Source: Lactobacillus amylovorus DSM 20531 (GTDB lineage: Bacteria > Bacillota > Bacilli > Lactobacillales > Lactobacillaceae). From it: a stretch of 64,000 nt of DNA. Location: assembly GCF_002706375.1 (NCBI RefSeq), contig NZ_CP017706.1, forward strand, positions 1,860,001-1,924,000, in the 5' to 3' direction. Each line of letters opens with the position of its first letter. The first letter of the stretch is position 1. Below, piece after piece: positions 31,985-40,809 of this stretch. The notes beneath the pieces are model-generated. The model saw only the letters and a list, made by a program, of their open reading frames with translations. It was not told where the DNA came from and did no database searches. Made by a program: the position numbers and the translations under genes.

Positions 31985-32314
31985 ATGCTTTATATTTTCC
32001 TAATGCCGATTATTGGTTTAGTGGTTGCTTTTGTAATCAATTTATTATTTCCACATGCGCAGTTTAGAGGTTACGATGTTTTGCCATTCTTTTTCATCGC
32101 GGGATGCAATTTAATTACGGCGCATATGAATCAACCTTCTTTTTTACCATATGGCTTTTTGATTTATTTTATCTTGGTTATCGTTGTTTCACTGAATGAT
32201 GCGATAAAGAATAAAAATATTTCTTTAAGCAAAACATTACGCAAATTATGGGACTATTTAGCCGCATGTACTAGTTTATGGTACGTGGGATTATTATTAA
32301 TGATGCTTATATGA
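31985..32314 (+). CDS. DUF3397 family membrane protein
   Basis: A 109-residue protein with three or four hydrophobic segments and the pattern NLLFPHAQFRGYDVLPFFFIAG. DUF3397 proteins occur in Lactobacillales, often just before mraZ as here. The function is unknown; the position hints at wall synthesis but nothing in the sequence shows it. The ATG follows TGGAGG. A terminator separates it from mraZ. Confidence 0.82.
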   Translation: MLYIFLMPIIGLVVAFVINLLFPHAQFRGYDVLPFFFIAGCNLITAHMNQPSFLPYGFLIYFILVIVVSLNDAIKNKNISLSKTLRKLWDYLAACTSLWYVGLLLMMLI

Positions 32315-32337
32315 GACAGATCTTATTTGTATATACG

Positions 32338-32372
32338 AAAGGTGCAAAATGATAATATTTTGCACCTTTTTT
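32338..32372 (+). terminator. Terminator after the DUF3397 gene
   Basis: AAAGGTGCAAAAT and ATTTTGCACCTTT form a perfect 13-bp stem with a 6-base loop, followed by T residues. Confidence 0.92.
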
Positions 32373-32433
32373 AAATTTTGTAAAAAGAAAAATTATAAAT
32401 AAATCTAAAAATCTGTATTTTTTGCCCATGCAG

Positions 32434-32473
32434 GTGGTAGAGAGTGGTGAATTGTGGTAAATTATTTAGTGGA
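32434..32473 (+). promoter_or_regulatory. Probable MraZ operator repeats
   Basis: GTGGT occurs at 32434, 32444 and 32454, exactly 10 bases apart, and GTGGA at 32469, just before the mraZ ribosome site. MraZ is known in E. coli and in mycoplasmas to bind short G-rich repeats with about 10-bp spacing before its own gene, and this array has that layout. It predicts autoregulation of the division cluster. Confidence 0.7.
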
Positions 32474-32486
32474 AGGGGGCTAGACC

Positions 32487-32918
32487 ATGTTCATGGGTGA
32501 ATACCACCACAATCTGGATAGCAAGGGTCGTTTAATTATACCAGCGAAACTGCGTGAACAGATTGGCGACAAGATGGTGTTCACGCGAGGAATGGAAGGC
32601 TGCATTTTTGGCTATTCGATGGACGAATGGTCAAAGATTGAAGCTAAATTAGCAAAACTTCCGTTGACTAAGAGGAATGCGCGTAAATTTATGCGTTTAT
32701 TCTACTCTGGTGCGATGGAATGTGAGTTTGATAAGCAGGGTCGCGTTAATCTGACAGCAACGCTCAAAGACCATGCTAAACTCATAAAAGAATGTGTCAT
32801 TATAGGTGTTTCTAACCGAATTGAAATTTGGTCTAAGGAGCGTTGGGATAGCTTCGAAGAAGAAGCTAACGAAGACTATGATGACATTGCTGAAAATTTG
32901 GACGACATTGAACTATAA
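32487..32918 (+). CDS. mraZ: Transcriptional regulator MraZ
   Basis: DNA-binding ring-forming protein that controls the division and cell wall cluster it heads. The 143 residues contain two AbrB-like halves, each with a DxKGR-type motif: [14 protein letters not shown] (about 10-23) and [23 protein letters not shown] ribosome site precedes the ATG. The repeated GTGGT sites upstream are its likely targets. It is followed 3 bases later by rsmH. Confidence 0.97.
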   Translation: MFMGEYHHNLDSKGRLIIPAKLREQIGDKMVFTRGMEGCIFGYSMDEWSKIEAKLAKLPLTKRNARKFMRLFYSGAMECEFDKQGRVNLTATLKDHAKLIKECVIIGVSNRIEIWSKERWDSFEEEANEDYDDIAENLDDIEL

Positions 32919-32921
32919 AAT

Positions 32922-33869
32922 ATGAAATTCAAACACACCAGTGTACTCTTACATGAAACTATCGACAATTTGAAACCAAAAAACGGTGGTCTTTATGTAG
33001 ATGCAACTTTTGGCGGTGGTGGGCATGCAAGATATTTGCTCAGCAAAATTGACACCGGTACGTTGATAGGTTTTGACCAAGATGAATACGCAATAAAATC
33101 GGCAAAGTTGAACTTTGCTAATTTATTGGAACCGGATAGTGAACCTAAATTGAAGCTCGTACATGACAACTTTACGAATCTGCAGCGGGATCTGGTTGAG
33201 CTAGGTTATTCAGATGGCATAGATGGCATATACTATGATTTAGGTGTCTCATCCCCTCAGTTTGATCAGGCTGATCGCGGTTTTTCATACCGCTATAATG
33301 CTCGGCTTGATATGAGGATGGATCAAAGTCAAAGCTTAGATGCTTATCAGTTAGTTAATACTTTAAGTCAAAAAGAACTAGCGGATATTTTGTACAAATA
33401 TGGAGATGAAAAATTCTCCCGTCAAATAGCTCACAAAATCGTGGAAAGACGTAAGGATAAGCCAATTGTGACAACTTTTGAACTGGTTGACATAATTAAA
33501 GAGGCAATCCCTGCATATGCACGAAGGACAGGAGGACACCCGGCAAAGAAGAGTTTTCAAGCTTTGCGAGTGGCCGTTAATCATGAATTAGATGTATTGC
33601 AAGCTTCTCTGGAAGAAGCAATTAGGGTCTTAAGACCTGGCGGTCGAATCAGTGTGATTACATTCCAGTCTCATGAAGATAAAATCGTTAAAAAGATTTT
33701 TAAGAAGTATTCAGAAGTAGAGGTGCCAAGAGGGATGCCTTTTGTACCAGACGATATGAAACCAACGCTGCGTTTGGTTAATCGCAAACCAATTACCGCC
33801 TCGACTTCGGAGTTAGAGAAAAATAACCGCTCACACAGTGCAAAACTACGGGTTGCAGAGAAGTTATAA
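32922..33869 (+). CDS. rsmH: 16S rRNA (cytosine-1402 N4) methyltransferase RsmH (MraW)
   Basis: SAM-dependent enzyme that methylates C1402 in the 16S rRNA decoding centre. The 315 residues have the SAM loop VDATFGGGGHARYLL (about 26-40), LGVSSPQFDQADRGFSYR, and GGRISVITFQSHEDKIVK. It begins 3 bases after mraZ. The gene is standard in this place of the cluster. Confidence 0.97.
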   Translation: MKFKHTSVLLHETIDNLKPKNGGLYVDATFGGGGHARYLLSKIDTGTLIGFDQDEYAIKSAKLNFANLLEPDSEPKLKLVHDNFTNLQRDLVELGYSDGIDGIYYDLGVSSPQFDQADRGFSYRYNARLDMRMDQSQSLDAYQLVNTLSQKELADILYKYGDEKFSRQIAHKIVERRKDKPIVTTFELVDIIKEAIPAYARRTGGHPAKKSFQALRVAVNHELDVLQASLEEAIRVLRPGGRISVITFQSHEDKIVKKIFKKYSEVEVPRGMPFVPDDMKPTLRLVNRKPITASTSELEKNNRSHSAKLRVAEKL

Positions 33870-33882
33870 AGAGGAAAATGTT

Positions 33883-34245
33883 ATGGCTGACAGTTCAGCA
33901 AGAAGAATAGAATATGAACCAAGTAAGCAAAATGGTTCTAAGAAACGTCAACGAATTATCCTTGATCCGCGTAAAGTTCCTTATAATTGGGTAGAAAAAA
34001 CTTTATTAATTGTTGGAAGCGTGATTACGCTTGGGATGATGATTTTTTTAGTTTCTTCTAGCATTTCTGCAACTTCGGCTCAACATGAGTTAACCAATAC
34101 TCAACAATCAGTTGCTAAGGAACAGAACAGGATTACCGATTTACGTCAAGAAATTGGTGAGTTGACCTCAACTACGCGTTTAAATAAAATTGCTCGCGAA
34201 AAGGGCTTAACTCTTATTAATAAAAACATTAGGACAATTCGCTAA
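33883..34245 (+). CDS. ftsL: Cell division protein FtsL
   Basis: Small bitopic protein of the divisome that acts with DivIB and DivIC. The 120 residues have a basic cytosolic part (about 1-40), one membrane helix (about 45-65) and an extracellular coiled coil ending with KIAREKGLTLINKNIRTIR. The frame is open from 33838 inside rsmH, but the ATG at 33883 follows AAAGAGGAAAA. Its stop overlaps the start of the penicillin-binding protein gene. Confidence 0.92.
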   Translation: MADSSARRIEYEPSKQNGSKKRQRIILDPRKVPYNWVEKTLLIVGSVITLGMMIFLVSSSISATSAQHELTNTQQSVAKEQNRITDLRQEIGELTSTTRLNKIAREKGLTLINKNIRTIR

Positions 34246-36407
34246 TGAAAAAAAACAGTAATTTAAAATTACAAAAATCCAAAGCCCACAGCTACCGCTT
34301 TACAGTGGGGAGATTTCTCCAAGTAGCTGTCGCTTTGGTTTTTCTTGTATTTACGGCTAGATTTTTATATATCGGAATATCTAAGACAGTTAATGGTGAA
34401 AATTTATCCGAACGTACTAAAGAGCTTTATAAACGTAATCAGGTTATTAAAGCCACGCGCGGAACCATTTATGATCGAAATGGATTGGCGATTGCGGAAG
34501 AATCGCATTTGTACACTATTTATGCAATTTTGGATAAGTCGTCAATCAACTACAAAAACAAGCCAGAATATGTAGTTAATAAATCTGAGACAGCTGAAAA
34601 GTTGGCTAAAGTTTTGCCAATGTCGGCGGATAAGATCTATCAATATCTGACGCCAAAGCACAAGACTTTCCAAGTTCAATTTGGTACAGCAGGCAGCTGG
34701 TTAACCAGCAAGCAAAAGAAGAAGATTGAGGCAATGAAATTGCCAGGAATTAAATTCTTGGCTACGCCATCTAGACTTTATCCTAATGGTAATTTTGCTT
34801 CTCACGTTGTGGGTTTGGCTCAACCTATCTATGATAAAAAGACCAATGCTCAAAACTTGGTAGGTACCATGGGGATTGAAGCCTACTTTAACAAGACTTT
34901 GACTGGTACTGATGGTTACCGAATTTCTTCAGTTGATGCATCTGAATATCAAATGCCTAATGGCAATCAGATTTATAAGCCAGTTAAGAATGGTAACAAC
35001 CTCTACCTGACGCTTGATTCACAACTGCAAAGTTATCTTGAATCGCGTTTGACAGATGTACAAAAGGCTTACAGTCCAACATCAATGACTGCAGTTGTTG
35101 AAGATATGAAGACTGGGAAGATTTTGGCAGCTTCACAACGGCCAACGTTTAACCCACAAACTAGAAAAGGTTTAACTAAGGCATATCGTAATATCTTAGT
35201 TCAAGATACTTATGAACCGGGTTCAGTATTCAAGGTACTTTCCTTTGCGGCAGTAGTTAACAGTGGCAATTACAACCCTAATGAATACTATCGTTCAGGA
35301 TCAGTAAATATTGGCGGCTCAACTATTCACGACTGGTTAACTTCTGGTTGGGGTACAATTCCATTTTCACAAGCCTTCGAGCGTTCAAGTAACACTGGGT
35401 TTGTTAAGTTGGAACAAAAGATGGGTGCCAAGACCTGGAAGAAATACTTGAAGAAGTTCCATATTGGTGAAAAGACTGGAATTACGCTTCCAGGAGAACA
35501 ACCAGGCTTCATTTCATTCAAGACGCCAGTTGACCAGGCCGTTACTGCATTTGGTCAGGGTGTAAACGTCAATGTAATGCAAATGATGCAGGCTTACAGT
35601 TCACTTGCTAATAATGGTCAAATGGTCAAGCCGCAATTAGTTGATAAGATTACTGACTCAAACGGTAAAACAATTAAGGGCTATGAAATCAAGAAAGTTG
35701 GTTCACCAGTTTACAGCAATAAGACCAAGAAAATTGTTTTAGCTAATATGAAGAAGGTACTTAATAAACAATCTGGTACTGGTAATGCCTACAAGATGGG
35801 TAATGCTGATATTGGTGTTAAAACTGGTACTGCTCAGATAGCTAATCCAAAGGGCGGCGGTTATTTGAAGGGCGACAGCAACTACATCTTCTCAGTAGTT
35901 GGTGTTTACCCTGCAAGCAGTCCACGCTATTGTATTTACTTAACGCTTAAACAACCACATTTAGGTGGTGGTGCTACTGCTGAAAAGATCTTGGCTTCTA
36001 TCTTTAAGCCAATGATGAGCAGAATCATCTCAATGTCTAAAAACGACAATGCTTCAACTACTGTTGAAGTACCTAACCTTAAGGGCATGACCTATAATCA
36101 AGCTGTTGCCAAAGCAAATCAAATTGGTTTGAATATTGTTAAGGTTGGTAGTGGCAAGAAGATTATTGATCAAGGCATCAAGAAGGGCGAAAGATTGGAG
36201 TCAGGCGATAAGATATTTGTATCTACATCTGGTAAGGTAACTTGCCCAGATATGCGCGGCTGGAGCATTAATGATTTGTATGAGTTTGCAAACCTCACAG
36301 GCGTTAAATTTAGTATGAAGGGAACCGGAACTGTTGCTAGCCAAGATGTGGCTAAAGGGACAGAAATAAAGGCCGGGAAGAAAATAAAAGTTAATTTAAA
36401 GGAGTAG
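34245..36407 (+). CDS. Class B penicillin-binding protein PBP2B/FtsI with PASTA domains
   Basis: Septal peptidoglycan transpeptidase. The 720 residues have one membrane helix (about 25-48), the dimerisation domain with ATRGTIYDRNG, and the transpeptidase motifs: SVFK in YEPGSVFKVL (about 327), SSN in FERSSNTGFV (about 380) and KTGTAQ (about 527). Two PASTA repeats at the C-terminus (VPNLKGMTYNQAVAKA; CPDMRGWSINDLYEFA) are typical of the Firmicutes division enzyme. It overlaps ftsL and precedes mraY. Confidence 0.95.
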   Translation: MKKNSNLKLQKSKAHSYRFTVGRFLQVAVALVFLVFTARFLYIGISKTVNGENLSERTKELYKRNQVIKATRGTIYDRNGLAIAEESHLYTIYAILDKSSINYKNKPEYVVNKSETAEKLAKVLPMSADKIYQYLTPKHKTFQVQFGTAGSWLTSKQKKKIEAMKLPGIKFLATPSRLYPNGNFASHVVGLAQPIYDKKTNAQNLVGTMGIEAYFNKTLTGTDGYRISSVDASEYQMPNGNQIYKPVKNGNNLYLTLDSQLQSYLESRLTDVQKAYSPTSMTAVVEDMKTGKILAASQRPTFNPQTRKGLTKAYRNILVQDTYEPGSVFKVLSFAAVVNSGNYNPNEYYRSGSVNIGGSTIHDWLTSGWGTIPFSQAFERSSNTGFVKLEQKMGAKTWKKYLKKFHIGEKTGITLPGEQPGFISFKTPVDQAVTAFGQGVNVNVMQMMQAYSSLANNGQMVKPQLVDKITDSNGKTIKGYEIKKVGSPVYSNKTKKIVLANMKKVLNKQSGTGNAYKMGNADIGVKTGTAQIANPKGGGYLKGDSNYIFSVVGVYPASSPRYCIYLTLKQPHLGGGATAEKILASIFKPMMSRIISMSKNDNASTTVEVPNLKGMTYNQAVAKANQIGLNIVKVGSGKKIIDQGIKKGERLESGDKIFVSTSGKVTCPDMRGWSINDLYEFANLTGVKFSMKGTGTVASQDVAKGTEIKAGKKIKVNLKE

Positions 36408-36413
36408 CATAGA

Positions 36414-37382
36414 ATGAATATTATGCTGGCAAGCTGTATTGCTTTAGTTAGTTCACTGATTTTGACAGTGATTTTTATACCGTTGTTGATTAGATTCATG
36501 CGTTCACACCATGAAGGACAAGAAATTCGTGATGAAGGTCCTAAGTGGCACCAGAAAAAATCTGGTACGCCAACTATGGGAGGAACAGTTTTCGTTATCG
36601 CTGCTGGTATTTCCGTTATTTGGGTTGCTGCATGGCAACATAATTTGAACAAAGTAGTCTGGATTTTGGTTATCAGTTTGTTGGGCTACGGTATAATTGG
36701 TTTCCTTGATGATGGAATCAAACTTTACTTCAAGCGTAATTTAGGTTTGAGAGCATGGCAAAAATTAGCTCTTCAAATTATTATTGCGATTGTAATTGTT
36801 ATGATTGCTTCAAGTGATCATTTCCAATTTGGCTTGTACATTCCTTTCGCCGGAGTTGTGCATAGCGTAGTTTTATTCATCATTTTCATTATTTTCTGGC
36901 TGGTTGGTTTTTCAAACGCTGTTAACTTGTCAGATGGACTTGATGGTTTAGCAACTGGCTTATCGGTTGTGGCCTACGGTACTTATGCTTATATTGCATT
37001 TAAACAAAAGAATTTTGCTGTTTTGGCCTTTTGTATGAGTGTAATCGGTGGTTTAATTGCCTTCTTTATTTTCAACCATAAACCAGCTAAGATCTTTATG
37101 GGGGATGCTGGTTCCCTTGCTTTAGGTGGCGGTTTGGCTACTGTAAGTATCATGCTTAACAGACCATGGTCACTTTTGCTTGTCGGAATTGTCTTTGTTT
37201 GCGAAACTGCTAGTGTAATTTTGCAGGTAATTTCATTCCAAACAACAGGTAAGAGAATCTTTAAGATGACTCCTATTCACCACCACTTCGAAATGCTGGG
37301 CTGGTCCGAATGGAAAGTTGACACTGTATTTTGGATTGTTGGTTTAATTGGTAGTATTTTGTATTTAGCGATTTGGGGATAA
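36414..37382 (+). CDS. mraY: Phospho-N-acetylmuramoyl-pentapeptide transferase MraY
   Basis: Membrane enzyme that transfers phospho-MurNAc-pentapeptide to undecaprenyl phosphate, forming lipid I. The 322 residues have about ten helices and the signatures [31 protein letters not shown] and [11 protein letters not shown]. It lies directly between the PBP and murD genes, the normal order. Confidence 0.97.
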   Translation: MNIMLASCIALVSSLILTVIFIPLLIRFMRSHHEGQEIRDEGPKWHQKKSGTPTMGGTVFVIAAGISVIWVAAWQHNLNKVVWILVISLLGYGIIGFLDDGIKLYFKRNLGLRAWQKLALQIIIAIVIVMIASSDHFQFGLYIPFAGVVHSVVLFIIFIIFWLVGFSNAVNLSDGLDGLATGLSVVAYGTYAYIAFKQKNFAVLAFCMSVIGGLIAFFIFNHKPAKIFMGDAGSLALGGGLATVSIMLNRPWSLLLVGIVFVCETASVILQVISFQTTGKRIFKMTPIHHHFEMLGWSEWKVDTVFWIVGLIGSILYLAIWG

Positions 37383-37385
37383 AAA

Positions 37386-38765
37386 ATGAAGGATATTAAA
37401 ACTTATACTGATAAGAATATTTTAGTTTTAGGTTTAGGAAAAAGCGGTTTTGCTGTTAGTGAGTTGCTATTAAAGTTGGGCGCTAAGCTAACTTTAAATG
37501 ACAAAGCTGATCTTGATAAGAATGAAAAAGCACAAGAATTAAAGGCTAGAGGCGTCCGTGTAATCGGTGGACATCACCCAGTTGACCTTCTTGAAAAAGA
37601 ACACTTTGATTATTTAGTTAAGAACCCAGGTATACCCTACGAAAACCAAATGGTCCAAAAGGCTGAGGAATTAAATATTCCTATTATTACTGAACCTGAA
37701 ATCGCATTGAGCTGCAGTGAGGCGCCTTATGTTTGTGTAACAGGTTCAAACGGTAAGACTACTACAGTAATGCTTACTCAAAGAATTTTGGATCACCATT
37801 TGCAAAAATCTGGTCACCACGCTTATGCCGTTGGTAACATTGGTGTGCCAATTTCAGAAGTTGTTCCTAAGGCCACTAAAGACGATATCTTAGTAGTGGA
37901 AATTTCAAGCTTCCAACTTTTAGGTGTAACTGACATTGATCCTAAGGTTGCAGCTATCGTTGATATTTATCACAATGTTCACTTGGACTACCACAAGACC
38001 TTTGAAAATTATGTCAACGCAAAATTGAACGTAACTAGAACCCAAACTAGTGACGATTACTTTATCGCTAACTATGATCAAAAGGACATTTTGGCTCAAG
38101 AAAAGAAAGTATCTCCAGCTAAGATGCAAACTTTCTCAGAAACTGATCATAATGCAGATTACTTTATCGGTGATGAATATCTTGAAAGCCAAAACGAAAA
38201 GATTATGAAGATTGCTGATATCAAGTTGCCAGGTATCCATAACTTGCAAAACAGTTTAGTAGCGATCGCTATTTCTAAGATTATGGGTGCTGACAATGAT
38301 GATATTGCGGCAGTTTTAAGCACTTTTACTGGTGCTAAGCATCGTTTGCAATATGTAACAACACTTGATGGTCGAAAGGTTTATAATGATTCTAAGTCAA
38401 CTAATATTGAAGCTGCTACGGTAGCCATTCCTGCATTTAAGGAACCAGAAGTGTTAATTGCTGGTGGTCTAGATAGAGGATTCACCTTTGACGATTTGGT
38501 ACCATTATTTAAGAAGCACGTTAAGTCAATCGTTCTTTATGGTGAAACTAAGTATCTTTTGGCTGATGCAGCTAGAAAAGCTGGCATTAAGGATATCGTG
38601 ATCGTTAATACCCTTCAAGAAGCCGTTCCAAGAGCTTATGAATTGACTGAACCTGGCGACGTATTATTGTTCTCACCAGCTTGTGCTTCATGGGATCAAT
38701 TCAGAACCTTCGAAGAACGTGGCGATTACTTTGTTAGATTTGTTAAGGAATTAAAGACTAAATAA
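37386..38765 (+). CDS. murD: UDP-N-acetylmuramoylalanine--D-glutamate ligase MurD
   Basis: Adds D-glutamate to UDP-MurNAc-L-alanine in the cytosol. The 459 residues show the N-terminal Rossmann loop VLGLGKSGFA (about 15-24), the ATP-binding VTGSNGKTTT (about 116-125), EISSFQL, and the C-terminal domain with VYNDSKSTNIEA. It starts 3 bases after mraY and is followed at once by murG. Confidence 0.97.
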   Translation: MKDIKTYTDKNILVLGLGKSGFAVSELLLKLGAKLTLNDKADLDKNEKAQELKARGVRVIGGHHPVDLLEKEHFDYLVKNPGIPYENQMVQKAEELNIPIITEPEIALSCSEAPYVCVTGSNGKTTTVMLTQRILDHHLQKSGHHAYAVGNIGVPISEVVPKATKDDILVVEISSFQLLGVTDIDPKVAAIVDIYHNVHLDYHKTFENYVNAKLNVTRTQTSDDYFIANYDQKDILAQEKKVSPAKMQTFSETDHNADYFIGDEYLESQNEKIMKIADIKLPGIHNLQNSLVAIAISKIMGADNDDIAAVLSTFTGAKHRLQYVTTLDGRKVYNDSKSTNIEAATVAIPAFKEPEVLIAGGLDRGFTFDDLVPLFKKHVKSIVLYGETKYLLADAARKAGIKDIVIVNTLQEAVPRAYELTEPGDVLLFSPACASWDQFRTFEERGDYFVRFVKELKTK

Positions 38766-38766
38766 A

Positions 38767-39873
38767 ATGAGAGTTATATTTACAGGCGGCGGAACTGGTG
38801 GCCACATTTACCCAATCATGGCAATTATTGAACGTTTGAAAGAACGCGGAATTAGCAAAAGCGATGAAATCTTGTTTGTAGGTACGCAAAAGGGTCTAGA
38901 ATCAAGAATCGTTCCTGCTGCTGGGGTTAACTTTAAAACCATTAAGATTCAAGGCTTTAACCGTAAGCATCCGTTGAAGAACTTTGAGACGATAAAGTTG
39001 TTCTTGCAAGCTACCAAGAGTGCACGTAAGATTTTGCAAGAATTTAAACCAGACGTTGTGTTAGGTACTGGTGGTTATGTAAGTGGTGCGATGGTTTATG
39101 AAGCTGCCAAAATGCATATTCCAACCATGATCCACGAATCAAACTCTGTAGTTGGTTTAGCTAACAAGTTTTTAGGTCACTATGTTGACAAAATTTGTTA
39201 CACCTTTGATGATGCTGCCAAAGAATTTTATGAAAAGAAAAAATTGGTTAAGACAGGTAATCCTCGTTCACAACAAGTTTTAGGCTTGCACGAAGAAAAG
39301 ATCGATTTGAAGAAAGAATGGGGTCTTAACCCACAAATGCCAACAGTGTTGGTCTTTGGTGGTTCACGTGGTGCATTGGCAATCAACCGCATCATGCTTC
39401 AGTCATTAATGACACTTAAAAAGAAGTCATATCAAATCATCTGGGCTACAGGTACTTATTACTTTGACTCTGTTCAAAAGAAGTTAAAGGATGTTGATAT
39501 TGGTACAAACATTAAGATTTTGCCATATATTAAGAACATGCCTGAGCTTTTGCCACAAATGACCTGTGTTGTTTCTAGATCAGGTGCAACCAGTATTGCG
39601 GAATTTACTGCATTAGGTGTTCCAGTAATTTTAATTCCAAGTCCAAATGTTACTCATAATCACCAAATGAAGAACGCACTTGATTTGGAAAAAGCTGGTG
39701 CAGCATTAGTTATTCCTGAAGATGACTTAAATCCAAATAATTTCGTCTCTTCAATTGATCACATTTTGCTTGATGAAAAATATGCTCATGAAATGAGCAA
39801 AGCCTCCAAGGCTTTAGGTGTTCCAGATGCCTCTGATCAAGTAATTAAGGTAATGCAAGAAATTTCTCGTTAG
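38767..39873 (+). CDS. murG: UDP-N-acetylglucosamine--lipid I transferase MurG
   Basis: Peripheral membrane glycosyltransferase that makes lipid II. The 368 residues have the N-terminal GGGTGGHIYP (about 5-14), MIHESNSVVGLANK, VFGGSRGA and the UDP-GlcNAc-binding SRSGATSIAEFTALG. Its ATG follows the murD stop by one base (TAAAATGA). The gene has no strong ribosome site, which suggests translational coupling. Confidence 0.97.
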   Translation: MRVIFTGGGTGGHIYPIMAIIERLKERGISKSDEILFVGTQKGLESRIVPAAGVNFKTIKIQGFNRKHPLKNFETIKLFLQATKSARKILQEFKPDVVLGTGGYVSGAMVYEAAKMHIPTMIHESNSVVGLANKFLGHYVDKICYTFDDAAKEFYEKKKLVKTGNPRSQQVLGLHEEKIDLKKEWGLNPQMPTVLVFGGSRGALAINRIMLQSLMTLKKKSYQIIWATGTYYFDSVQKKLKDVDIGTNIKILPYIKNMPELLPQMTCVVSRSGATSIAEFTALGVPVILIPSPNVTHNHQMKNALDLEKAGAALVIPEDDLNPNNFVSSIDHILLDEKYAHEMSKASKALGVPDASDQVIKVMQEISR

Positions 39874-39889
39874 AAAGCAGGTGAGGCAG

Positions 39890-40747
39890 ATGGCCAAAAA
39901 GCCGGTAACAAAAATTGATCCAAGAAAAGAATTGTCTCCTTACTTGAATCATGAATTTAATCAGCAGAAAAATAGCCGCAAGGGACAAGCCAAGATCTCT
40001 GCCTCGCTTTCTAGTCTGCAAGCCGAAAGACGTCGTTCATTGAGACGCAGACTAGGTTTAATAATGACTGTTTCAATTTTGGCAGTTGTAGGTTTAGGCT
40101 GTTATATTTCGCCCTTAGCAAATATTAGTACGGTTAAAGTAGTAGGTGCAGATGATTTGCCAATTAAAGAGGTTGTTAAGGTCTCTAAAATTAAAGCAAG
40201 CGATAAGGTTTTTGATTATTTGTTCCAGCAGAAAGACTTAAGTCAAAAGCTGTCCAAGAAATATCCTGAAATTCAAAGTGCACAAGCTCATTTAGGCCAT
40301 GTTAATCAATTGATTTTACAGGTTAATGAGCGGCCAACAATGGGATATTTGAAAGATGGAGATAATTATCGCAAGATTTTAAATAATGGCCAAATCGGCA
40401 GCAAGTCTTTAACTTGGTCAAAGGTAGATCAAGATAAACCTATTTTCGTTGGGTACAACAAATCAGGTTCCTTAAAAGAAGATTTAAAGTTGTTTAATAG
40501 TTTACCTAAAAACTTCAGAAATCAGGTAAAATTATTAAGTGGGAACACTAGACGAAATTCGCAAATTATTTTTGTCATGAAAGATGGCAATGTAGTTGTT
40601 GGTAATGTTGTTACTATCAAAGATAAGGTTAAATATTACGACCAGATTAAAGTCAAGGCTGGTAAGAACAGCTTAATCGATTTGGAAGTAGGCGCATTTA
40701 GTAGACCTTTAACTTCTAGTGAGAAAAGGGCTTACGGTATATCGTAA
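39890..40747 (+). CDS. Cell division protein DivIB/FtsQ
   Basis: Bitopic divisome protein with a POTRA domain. The 285 residues have a long basic cytosolic part (about 1-60), one membrane helix (about 65-87), POTRA (about 90-160, VKVVGADDLPIKEVVKVS) and the beta domain. The frame is open from GTG 39881, but that codon is inside the AGGTGAGG ribosome site; ATG 39890 is the better start. It ends the murG-side group, and a 62-base gap precedes ftsA. Confidence 0.9.
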   Translation: MAKKPVTKIDPRKELSPYLNHEFNQQKNSRKGQAKISASLSSLQAERRRSLRRRLGLIMTVSILAVVGLGCYISPLANISTVKVVGADDLPIKEVVKVSKIKASDKVFDYLFQQKDLSQKLSKKYPEIQSAQAHLGHVNQLILQVNERPTMGYLKDGDNYRKILNNGQIGSKSLTWSKVDQDKPIFVGYNKSGSLKEDLKLFNSLPKNFRNQVKLLSGNTRRNSQIIFVMKDGNVVVGNVVTIKDKVKYYDQIKVKAGKNSLIDLEVGAFSRPLTSSEKRAYGIS

Positions 40748-40809
40748 CTGCTATAAATATTTATCTATGTTAAAAATTTTTTAGGGCAAATATTAATGGG
40801 GGCTTAATT

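Noticed and set aside
34288-34332. Hairpin CAGCTAC/GTAGCTG near the start of the pbp2B gene
   Set aside because: Seven base pairs with a large loop and no T-run; not stronger than expected by chance in coding sequence.
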